From: Planctomyces sp. SH-PL14 | GTDB taxonomy: Bacteria; Planctomycetota; Planctomycetia; Planctomycetales; Planctomycetaceae | Direction: 5' to 3' | NCBI RefSeq assembly: GCF_001610835.1 | Contig: NZ_CP011270.1 | Span: 744,001 to 808,000, forward strand | DNA length: 64,000 bases | Shown: positions 40,543 to 47,827 of the stretch, in pieces | Layout: each line of letters begins with the position of its first letter | Numbering within the stretch: position 1 is the stretch's first letter | Program-made: the position numbers and the translations under genes | The notes under the pieces: model-generated | Told to the model about the DNA's origin: nothing | Databases searched by the model: none | The model's input: only the letters and a program-made list of their open reading frames with translations

Positions 40543-41340
40543 ATGCCCTGGTTTCGCCCAACGGACGACGACCGCGCCCAGTTCGAACGGGACGGCTTCC
40601 TCATCGTCCGCAGCCTCCTCTCCACCGAAGAGGTCATCCTCCTCAGCCAGGTGGCCCGCGCCGACAAACACCTCGCCGAAACCGCCTACGGCCGCAAAGA
40701 CGCCGCGGGAGCCGTCGTCACCCTGGCGGTCCGGAACGAGCTGACGGACGACCTCTACAGCGCCATCGCCCGCAGCGCCCGCGTCGTCGGCGCCATGCAG
40801 ACCTTCCTCGGCGATGAGGTCTACCACTACCACCACAAGCTGATTCTCAAGGAGCCCCGCGTCGGCGGAGCCTGGGAATGGCACCAGGACTACGGCTACT
40901 GGTACCACAACGGCTGCCTCACCCCCGACATGGGAAGCTGCCTCATCGCCATCGACCGGGCGACACAGGAAAACGGCTGCCTTCAGGTCCTCGCCGGGAC
41001 GCACAAGCTGGGACGGATCGATCACGGAAAGACCGGCGACCAGACCGGAGCCGACATGGAACGCGTCGACGTTGCCCTGAAACGTCACGAGCTAGTCCAC
41101 GTCGACCTCAACCCAGGCGACGCCGTCCTGTTCCACGCCAACCTGCTCCACCGGTCCGACCAGAACACCAGCGAAGACCCGCGGTGGGCCCTGATCTGCT
41201 GCTACAACACGCGGCACAACGACCCGTACAAGCCGGGCCGCCACCCTGGCTACTCGCCCATCGCCGTGCTGGAGGACGAGCAGGTCCTCGCTGCCGGGAT
41301 CGCCCAGAAGGAGCGGATCGACCGGGCCCTCGCCGGCTGA
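40543..41340 (+). CDS. Phytanoyl-CoA dioxygenase (PhyH) family protein
   Basis: The 265-residue protein has the Fe(II)/2-oxoglutarate oxygenase facial triad: His114 and Asp116 in EWHQDYGYW, and distal His203 in HANLLHRSDQNTS; Arg214 (DPRWALICCYN) is placed to bind 2-oxoglutarate. PhyH-family enzymes hydroxylate diverse small molecules, from fatty acyl groups to ectoine, so the substrate is open. No signal peptide. The ATG at 40543 is the first that puts DRAQFERDGFLIV near the N-terminus as in homologous proteins. It is a single gene with a repeat upstream. Confidence 0.9.
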   Translation: MPWFRPTDDDRAQFERDGFLIVRSLLSTEEVILLSQVARADKHLAETAYGRKDAAGAVVTLAVRNELTDDLYSAIARSARVVGAMQTFLGDEVYHYHHKLILKEPRVGGAWEWHQDYGYWYHNGCLTPDMGSCLIAIDRATQENGCLQVLAGTHKLGRIDHGKTGDQTGADMERVDVALKRHELVHVDLNPGDAVLFHANLLHRSDQNTSEDPRWALICCYNTRHNDPYKPGRHPGYSPIAVLEDEQVLAAGIAQKERIDRALAG

Positions 41341-41482
41341 ATCCCCCTTGCCGCGGCGGGCGGAGCGCTGAAAATTCCCAATCCTGAGCAAGCTGCGCAG
41401 GATCAGCATTCGAGCGGAGTCCGGCGCTGGACCGAAGGCGGTGCGCCCCTAGACTCTCCGACTGGATTCGTGGAGTCGAGAC

Positions 41483-42568
41483 ATGTCTGCCGAGAACCGC
41501 CCCGTGGACGACGCCGGATCGCCGCGGAATGACTACGACCTGCCGGAACACCTTCCGCCGGTCGAGCCCCCTTCGGCGGGCTTCATCGTTCAGCTCTTCG
41601 TCGTCCCGGCGATCATCGTCGCGGTCATCGTCGGCCTGTACCTCCTCTTCTCCCGGATGGCGGCTGGTGAGGCGGACTGGCGGCAGCTCGTGAGCGACGT
41701 CCGCAGCGAAAACCCACACGTCCGCTGGAGTGGAGCCAAACAGCTCGCCATGCTCCTCACCGAAGCCGCCAACGCCCCTGCGGGGACGGTTGAGCCTGGC
41801 ACCGAGTCGCTGACGACGAACCGCGAGATCGCCCAGGCCCTCGTCGAGCCGTTCCAGACTCTTTCCACCAAGTCCACGCTCGCGGATGACGAAGCGCTCC
41901 AGCTCGAATTCCTCGGAAAAGCCCTCGGCCAGCTCGACGTCCCGGACGTCGTGGTCCCGCCGCTGATTACAGCCGCCGAGCCAGGAAATGAAGACGAGGC
42001 CAAGCGGACGCTCCGCAAGACGTCCCTGAACTCGCTGGCCATGATCGTTGGCCGGACCCGCCAGAAGGGGCATCTGGCCGCCCTCCCCAAATCCTTCGAC
42101 GAACACCTCATCGCGATCTCCCAGGACGCCGACCGGCTGTTCCGGAACCAGGCGGCCTTCGTCCTCGGACTCTCCGGAAGTTCCGCAGCCCTCGAACGGC
42201 TGCAGGCGATGCTCGACGATCCCGAAGAGTTGATCCGGGTCAATGCCGCGGTCGGACTCGCGCGGAACGACTCCAAGCGGGGCCTCACCGTCCTGGAACA
42301 GATCCTCCGCGACTCTGCGGAGTGGAAGCTCGACGTCCCCGAGGGAAAGACCGGAGACGACGTCGTCGCGCTCGAAGGCCGCCGCTTCGAGCAGGCCTCG
42401 ATGCTGAAAAACGCTCTCCAGGCGGTCGGCGACCTCGCGCCGCAACTCTCGGACACGGAACGGGAGCGGCTCCTCAAGGAAGTCCGCCGCATCGGCGAAT
42501 CCTTCCCGATCATCGAACTCCGCTCCTCAGCCCTGAAAACCGCGGACAAGCTGTCCAAGAAGGGCTGA
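41483..42568 (+). CDS. Membrane-anchored HEAT-repeat protein
   Basis: The 361-residue protein has an acidic N-terminal tail of about 33 residues, one membrane helix (about 34-58, IVQLFVVPAIIVAVIVGLYL), and a long helical domain outside. The helical pairs around 195-260 (LFRNQAAFVLGLSGSSAALERL, LIRVNAAVGLARN) are HEAT-like repeats. HEAT proteins usually serve as binding scaffolds; no partner is evident. The gene stands alone between the PhyH gene and the tRNA on the opposite strand. Confidence 0.8.
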   Translation: MSAENRPVDDAGSPRNDYDLPEHLPPVEPPSAGFIVQLFVVPAIIVAVIVGLYLLFSRMAAGEADWRQLVSDVRSENPHVRWSGAKQLAMLLTEAANAPAGTVEPGTESLTTNREIAQALVEPFQTLSTKSTLADDEALQLEFLGKALGQLDVPDVVVPPLITAAEPGNEDEAKRTLRKTSLNSLAMIVGRTRQKGHLAALPKSFDEHLIAISQDADRLFRNQAAFVLGLSGSSAALERLQAMLDDPEELIRVNAAVGLARNDSKRGLTVLEQILRDSAEWKLDVPEGKTGDDVVALEGRRFEQASMLKNALQAVGDLAPQLSDTERERLLKEVRRIGESFPIIELRSSALKTADKLSKKG

Positions 42569-42607
42569 GCCCAAAAGTCCGCGCGATGAACCCTCACGGT
42601 AAATCAG

Positions 42608-42681
42608 CGCGCCCGGGTGGATTCGAACCACCGACCGACGGATTAGAAATCCGTTGCTCTATCCAACTGAGCTACGGGCGC
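42608..42681 (-). tRNA. tRNA-Arg (TCT)
   Basis: Read on the minus strand it folds as a full cloverleaf: acceptor GCGCCCG/CGGGCGC, D arm GCTC-AGTTGGATA-GAGC, anticodon stem ACGGA/TCCGT with loop TTTCTAA (anticodon TCT, reading AGA/AGG), a 5-nt variable loop CGGTC, and T arm GGTGG-TTCGAAT-CCACC. The 3' CCA is not encoded. AGA is a rare codon in a genome of this composition. It lies between the convergent ends of the HEAT and histidine kinase genes. Confidence 0.97.
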
Positions 42682-42870
42682 ACGCCGCGGATGAATCCAC
42701 GGTAGGCTGCGATTCATAACGACTTGCGGCGTTTGCTTCCAGCCGGCATCGAGGACACGCGCGACGCCGCTCCTGGTTCGGTCGCCGCCGGGTTCTGGCG
42801 TGCCGATGCCCGTGTGGGACTCCCTCACCGCGAGGAGGACCCCCGATGGATAGGGCGTCTCGGTCCGATG

Positions 42871-44190
42871 CTACGCCGCCGGGAATCGGACGCGGAACGT
42901 CGTCCCCGCCGGGCTCGATTCGACGAGCTCGATCCGGCCGCTCATGCTTTCCACGATGTTCCGGCAGACAAAGAGGCCCAGTCCCGTCCCGGTCTCCTTG
43001 GTTGTGAAATAGGCCTGGAACAGCCGGGGCTGGTCCTCGGCGCGGACGCCGTGGCCGTCGTCCTTCACCGTGATTTCGATTCCGGGGGGGGCGGGGCGGG
43101 CCGCGATGTGGATCGTCCCCCCCTCCTGGGTCGCGTCGAGGGCATTGAGGATCAGGTTGAGGAACACCTGCAGCACCTGGTCCCGGACAATCTGGACGTC
43201 CGGCATGTCCTCGGCGTACTCGACGTCGACGTGCTTCCCCTTCATCCGCTTGTAGTACTTGGCGACGTTGAGGGCCGCCTTGATCACTTCACGGATGTCG
43301 CACCGGCGGACCTCGCGGGAGGCCGGCCGGGAGAAGTCGACGAGCTCCCGCAGCGTCCGCTGGATGCGTCGGAGCTGCTCGTCGATGAGCCCCAGCCGCT
43401 CATGCATGTCCGGATCGAGCGGCTTGCGGTTCATCATCTGGACGAGTCCGCTGATCGCCGCCAGCGGGTTCCCCACCTCGTGCGCGATCCCCGCCGCCAG
43501 AAGTCCGAAGGCCGCCTGCTTCTCCTGCTGGACGAGCATCGCCTGCGACTGCTGGAGCTCGGTCGTCCGCTCGGCGATTCGCTGTTCGAGCAGCTTCTGG
43601 TTCCGTTGCAGCTCGGCGTTGAGGTCGGCCAGCTGTTCCCCGGCGGTGTGGACCAGCATCGAGAGGGCCGTGCTGGCCCAGGTGACCCACGCCATGAAGA
43701 CGAGCATCAGCAGAATCGAGGCGGGCTGGATCGGGGCCGACTGGTTTCCAGAGAAGACCAGCAGACTGAAGCTGAGGGCGTGCAGGGCGAGGGTGAGGTA
43801 CGTCGTCAAGGGCGTGTAGCGGAACGCGCAGACGAGCAGCGAGAGCAGGTAATAGAATCGGAACAGGCTGTCGATCCCCTGGTCGAAGTGACACAGGAGA
43901 CCGATGAAGATCGATTCCATCAGCGAGACGAACAGCGGCGTCTCGCTCAGGAAGACCCGCCGCCGCCGGCTCCAGACCGTATCGGCGATGGCGTAGCCCG
44001 TCGCCAGGGCCAGGATCCCGTTCAGCTCGAGCTGGTGCTTCGACGGGGAGAGAAAGTTGACGAAGAGGTAGCCGACGCACAGGCCGAACCAGCGGATGCG
44101 GATCGTGATCGCTTCGGCCGGGAGTTCCCAGGCGATGCGCTCAGCGGGCGACTGTGGCGGGGGAATGGGGGACAAGAGGGATTGCGACAT
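42871..44190 (-). CDS. Membrane sensor histidine kinase, orphan
   Basis: The 439-residue protein has about five or six membrane helices in residues 30-180, a coiled-coil linker (about 183-225), a HisKA dimerisation domain with phosphorylatable His237 (AAGIAHEVGNPLAAI), and an ATPase domain with N box (NLILNALDA), G1 (DDGHG) and G2 (GTGLGLFVC). The helical sensor region has no extracytoplasmic domain of note, so it may sense within the membrane. No response regulator gene adjoins it, and a structured repeat lies just upstream of its start. Confidence 0.93.
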   Translation of the reverse strand: MSQSLLSPIPPPQSPAERIAWELPAEAITIRIRWFGLCVGYLFVNFLSPSKHQLELNGILALATGYAIADTVWSRRRRVFLSETPLFVSLMESIFIGLLCHFDQGIDSLFRFYYLLSLLVCAFRYTPLTTYLTLALHALSFSLLVFSGNQSAPIQPASILLMLVFMAWVTWASTALSMLVHTAGEQLADLNAELQRNQKLLEQRIAERTTELQQSQAMLVQQEKQAAFGLLAAGIAHEVGNPLAAISGLVQMMNRKPLDPDMHERLGLIDEQLRRIQRTLRELVDFSRPASREVRRCDIREVIKAALNVAKYYKRMKGKHVDVEYAEDMPDVQIVRDQVLQVFLNLILNALDATQEGGTIHIAARPAPPGIEITVKDDGHGVRAEDQPRLFQAYFTTKETGTGLGLFVCRNIVESMSGRIELVESSPAGTTFRVRFPAA

Positions 44191-44254
44191 GCTGGGCGGA
44201 CGACGGCAGGGAGACGTTTCCGCGAAGGATATCGCAATTGGGTGCCAATCCGCT

Positions 44255-44749
44255 CGCTCAATCCCATCGTGCGACGGCAGCTGGGGTCAAGGGGGCCACG
44301 CCAGCCCGGTGTACGTCTTTGGACAGCGGCCCGGAGTAGGAAAATTGCAGGGCATGCGAGGCGACCTCTGCGACCTGCCGAAAGCATTTCTCATTTCAAG
44401 ATCCGGGACACTCTGCGACAATCGCCGTAACCCCTTTGTGTTCGCGATTTGCGACCAGCAAAGACGTACATTGCGCTGGTCTCACCCCCTTGCCGCCGGA
44501 GTCGCTTCCATGAGGAACCGGGGGAAGCAACGGGCGCCCGCTTTATGGAGCCAGCGTTGAGGACTCCTTCAAAAGACGCCGCTCGCTTTGCAGTCCCCGT
44601 GGGTTGGTGAGAGGGCATACGGCACGTTGTGCGCGTTTGGACACGTACTCCTTCAGACATCTCTCGACGGCCAGGCCTCCGGCGGGCAAAGGGCCAGGAA
44701 AACAACACAGGCTCCTCTGCACGCCCCACCGGGGTGCCCCTGGCCCCGG
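44255..44749 (+). repeat. Structured interspersed repeat, copy F, carrying a 179-bp insert
   Basis: Flanks match the other copies (GCGACGGCAGCTGGGGTCAA on the left, CACCGGGGTGCCCCTGGCCCC on the right). The left part reads GGGGGCCACG and the right part TCTCACCCCC, that is two different loop variants of the small hairpin, separated by the insert at 44301-44479. Confidence 0.82.
44301..44479. mobile_element. MITE-like 179-bp insertion with inverted ends
   Basis: The ends are imperfect inverted repeats: CCAGCCCGGTGTACGTCTTTG at the left start reads as CCAGCGCAATGTACGTCTTTG from the right end, identical at 17 of 21 positions with the last 12 exact. No gene is inside and no target duplication is seen. 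It sits precisely in the GGGGG/CCCCC hairpin of repeat F. A non-autonomous element is the simplest reading. Confidence 0.65.
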
Positions 44750-44772
44750 ATTGTTGGGATGGGGCTTTCTCT

Positions 44773-45519
44773 TCACTTGCGGCGGCGATACCACCCAGGC
44801 ACCTTCCCATGGAGCTGCTGAATCGCCGAAACATTGCACGCCTTCGCCGGCCACGTCACCTGGATCGGATAACCGTGGTCCGTCTGGATCCCACCATCCC
44901 ACCAGAACCAGCCCCCGGAAATCACCCCGGCCACCTCGTGGTCCGCATTGAACACCGGACCTCCGGAATCCCCCGGCAAGAGCGCCACGTCGCACAGGAT
45001 CACATCGGAATTCGTCGGGGCCGAAGCCGCGGACGAAAAGTGCCGCAGGCAACAGTCGAGCTTCGAACCGCCGCCAAGCCCGGCGATCTCAACCTGATCC
45101 CCCGGCCGCACCGCCTTCTCCGCACATTTCACGGGTTCGATTCCCTTCGGAACCCAGACCCACAACAGAGCCAGATCCCGCTGCTTGTCGAAATCGAGCA
45201 GCAGCGCCCGCTCCGCCACCTTTCCATTGCGGTACAGGACCTCGATCTCGCGCTTTCCTTCGTCCGGCTCGACGACGTGGTACGCCGTCGCACACAGACC
45301 CTCAAAACCTTCGCCGACCGGCTTGTCCTTCGCGACATCGATGACGATGCCGGTGCCGATCGCCCCCTTGAGCGACACCTGGACGATCGCGTCGTGATGC
45401 GGCGCGCCGCTCGTCCAGGTCCACAACGTACTCTGCTTGCCAACCTGCGCCGCGGCGTCGGACGCCGGGAACAAGATCAGCCCCAGGCCGATCGCCAGAA
45501 GCGGGGTCAGACCTCGCAT
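44773..45519 (-). CDS. Secreted trypsin-like serine protease
   Basis: The 248-residue protein has a signal peptide (about residues 1-25, ending SDAAAQ) and a complete chymotrypsin-type triad: His81 (ATAYHVV), Asp115 (QRDLALL) and Ser185 in GDSGGP. The GTGIVI segment before the His is the usual first-barrel element. There is no PDZ domain, so it is a short secreted protease rather than HtrA. Cysteines at 76, 132, 156, 157 and 176 could form disulfides. The ATG at 45519 (MRGLTPLL) is chosen for the signal peptide; the frame opens six codons earlier. Confidence 0.88.
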   Translation of the reverse strand: MRGLTPLLAIGLGLILFPASDAAAQVGKQSTLWTWTSGAPHHDAIVQVSLKGAIGTGIVIDVAKDKPVGEGFEGLCATAYHVVEPDEGKREIEVLYRNGKVAERALLLDFDKQRDLALLWVWVPKGIEPVKCAEKAVRPGDQVEIAGLGGGSKLDCCLRHFSSAASAPTNSDVILCDVALLPGDSGGPVFNADHEVAGVISGGWFWWDGGIQTDHGYPIQVTWPAKACNVSAIQQLHGKVPGWYRRRK

Positions 45520-45865
45520 AACAGCACCTCCGTGCAATCATTGGGTCCGGATGCGGACTCGAGCGAGGTCGCATCCTCTTCCGTCGGCTGCCAACGGCCT
45601 GCACGCCCGCAAGGGGACAGGGGTCGTCAACCGGGAATCAGGGGATTGTCAGGGTGAAGCGACGGGGAGACGTATCAGAGGAGTTCATCAAGAAACATCG
45701 CGAACACCGAAGGATAGTCTGCGAACCTCTTGCGGGGGCAAGTCGAGTTTCGGAATTCATAGGACGGCCCCGCAGGAACGGCCGAACGTCCGCCGACCCG
45801 CGGCTGCGTGCCAGCTCCACCCTGCGCCCAGCCTGCCCGCATCCCTCCGCCCGCGGTTGACCCGA
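45520..45865. other. Intergenic region, no gene seen
   Basis: Upstream region of the secreted protease gene. Short overlapping frames occur but lack ribosome sites and consistent codon bias. Nothing else is recognised. Confidence 0.4.
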
Positions 45866-46411
45866 TTACTTCGGACCGTCCTTGAGCGTGGAGAGGACAT
45901 CCTTCGCCAGTGTCTCGTTGACGGACACGAATCCCCACGACTTCAGCACCTTGCCGTCACGGATCGCGACGACCGTCAGGTCCGCCTGCCCGTTGATCCC
46001 CCATTCCGGCGGACCGCCCGCGTCTCCGGTGAAGTCGGTCAGGACCGTCGATTCGAACTTGAGCGACATCTGGGCCTTCGGCAGGTACTCCCGGCTCGCC
46101 GCGTGATCCGCCGAGAGCCAGACGACGACGAGTTGCGACTGCGGAATCTCCTTCAGTCCGGCGTCGAGCTCGCGGAAGAACCGCCCGGTCGGCCGTCCCC
46201 ATTTCTCGGCCGGGACAAAGGCGACCAGCGTCGGCTTGGCGGCGCGGTCGGCGACGACGTCGACCTCCTTGCCGGCGGCGTCCCCCGTCGTCACGAAGAC
46301 CTTGACGGCCGACGGGACCGGGCCCACCAGCGGACCGGATTGGACATCGGCGTAGACAAACGACGATCCCGTGAAGAATGCGGCCAGGGCCGCCACGACG
46401 AAGCCTCTCAT
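45866..46411 (-). CDS. Secreted thioredoxin-fold-like protein of unknown function
   Basis: The 181-residue protein has a signal peptide (MRGFVVAALAAFFTGSSFVYA) and a body with thioredoxin-like pattern: PTLVAFVPAEKWG, LVVVWLSADHAASREYL, STVLTDFTGDAG and LTVVAIRDGKVLKSWGFVSVNE. The usual CxxC is absent, so it is unlikely to be a thiol-disulfide enzyme. It is probably periplasmic. It lies 60 nt after the next upstream gene on the same strand and both are exported. Confidence 0.7.
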   Translation of the reverse strand: MRGFVVAALAAFFTGSSFVYADVQSGPLVGPVPSAVKVFVTTGDAAGKEVDVVADRAAKPTLVAFVPAEKWGRPTGRFFRELDAGLKEIPQSQLVVVWLSADHAASREYLPKAQMSLKFESTVLTDFTGDAGGPPEWGINGQADLTVVAIRDGKVLKSWGFVSVNETLAKDVLSTLKDGPK

Positions 46412-46470
46412 GGGGCAAGAACTCCTGAGAACGCGAAAGAGTCTCGGAACAATACCGCCGCCCTGCTCGA

Positions 46471-47424
46471 TCAGGGCTTGAGCGATTCCTGCGCGGAGAA
46501 CAGTTCCTTCTCCGCCTGCTTCAGGTCGTCGCTCAGCTTTTCCAGATCTTCCTTCGCGGGTCGGTCCTGAGCGGCAATCTCCTTCAGCCGGTCCCGCGCT
46601 TCCGCGATCGTTTTCAGTGCCGATTCGATCCGTTCGTTCGCATCCCCGAAGTCTCTGCCGGGCAGCCCGGGAAAGCCGCCGCGCCTGCCCGGAAACGGAG
46701 GCTGAGGGATCCCGCCGGGAAACTGCGGCGGCGCTATTCCGGGGAATCCGAGAGCCTGGATCCGGAACTGCTGGCCATTCAGCTGGCCGTATCGCTCGTA
46801 GAGTTCGGACGCTTCGGGGTGCTTCGTCTTCAGGTCCTCGGCGTTGTCCCCTTTGAACTCCTTGGCGACCGGTTCGCCGTTCTCGATCGTCTCGATCCGG
46901 ACAGTAATGTCCTTTCCGGCCGTGTCGGTGATCGTGACCGTTCGATCGGTCTCCTGAACCGACATGGTCCGCGCGCCGTTCACGATGTTGACGTTCACCC
47001 GCAACGGTCGCCGGGCGGGCACCGGCGCGGCGCCATCGGCGGGGTTGAGCGCCGAGCGGGCCGCGTTGGAGACCTGCGGGAGCCTGGACTCCGAGAGGCT
47101 TTCGAGCGCCTCCCGGGCCGCCTTGCGCCCCTCTTCGCTCCCGGCCCGCAGGATCATGCGGAGGACGAGCGTTCCGGAACGGACACTGTCCGGATTTCCG
47201 GCCTCGATCCCCTTCTTGAGGCTCGGTACGGCCTTCGCGTCGGTATCGGCGAGCTTTTCGATCGCGTCCCGCCGCTCATTGAGGTTCCGGCTGCCGAGCT
47301 GTTCGACCCATTGCTCGATCTGCGCCGTCTCGGCGGCGGGTTCCGCGGAATGGACCTGAACCGCACCGCCGCTCGCCAGGATGAGCAGCCCCGCAGCCGC
47401 CAGTGGGAAGAACCGTGGAGTCAT
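46471..47424 (-). CDS. Secreted HEAT-like and coiled-coil protein of unknown function
   Basis: The 317-residue protein has a signal peptide (residues 1-26, ending VHSA), a helical HEAT-like region (about 35-125, LGSRNLNERRDAIEKLADTDAKAVPSLKKGI), a middle domain with beta strands (NVNIVNGARTMSVQE, TVTITDTAGKDITVRIE), a Pro/Gly-rich linker (about 225-258, repeated P-Q-F-P-G-G motifs) and a C-terminal coiled coil. No enzyme motif is seen. It heads a short minus-strand group of exported proteins. Confidence 0.75.
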   Translation of the reverse strand: MTPRFFPLAAAGLLILASGGAVQVHSAEPAAETAQIEQWVEQLGSRNLNERRDAIEKLADTDAKAVPSLKKGIEAGNPDSVRSGTLVLRMILRAGSEEGRKAAREALESLSESRLPQVSNAARSALNPADGAAPVPARRPLRVNVNIVNGARTMSVQETDRTVTITDTAGKDITVRIETIENGEPVAKEFKGDNAEDLKTKHPEASELYERYGQLNGQQFRIQALGFPGIAPPQFPGGIPQPPFPGRRGGFPGLPGRDFGDANERIESALKTIAEARDRLKEIAAQDRPAKEDLEKLSDDLKQAEKELFSAQESLKP

Positions 47425-47542
47425 GGAATCCCCGTCGCTGAGGTGGGCCCGCGGCTCGATTGTCTCTCGTCCTCACTGCGCCGTCCAGTTTGCAACGGGG
47501 GACCAGCGTTCAGCAAATGTGTTTCGTGAAAGTTGGAACCTT

Positions 47543-47724
47543 CGGGAGGGCGAGGCTCCGGCCGAGCCGCGGCGGTGGAGAACGTCGCCGGTCGCCTCTT
47601 CGCCCCCGCCCGGAAGAAGCCGTCGTGGTGGGGGCCCTTCCTCTAAGAAGTCGGCGCGGAAGGTCGACGACGGAGGGAACGCGTTTGCGACCGTTCGCGG
47701 CTCAGCAGGAGCTTCGCCCTCCCG
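47543..47724. repeat. Inverted pair of GGGAGGGCGAGGCTCC repeats
   Basis: The left block (47543-47570, CGGGAGGGCGAGGCTCC then GGCCGAGCCGC) recurs in inverted form at 47697-47724 (GCGGCTCAGCAGGAGC then TTCGCCCTCCCG), giving a 182-bp palindromic element with unrelated sequence between. One more copy is at 33821. The remaining spacer from 47425 to 47827 holds no gene. Confidence 0.75.
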
Positions 47725-47827
47725 GTTCCCTGCGATCCAGTTTGCCCTCCCGAGAGGCGCTACAGACTCTCCTGAGACGCACGCGTTCCGCCTGCGGCCT
47801 CGGATCGTCTGGAGGCCCGCTCCTCGT

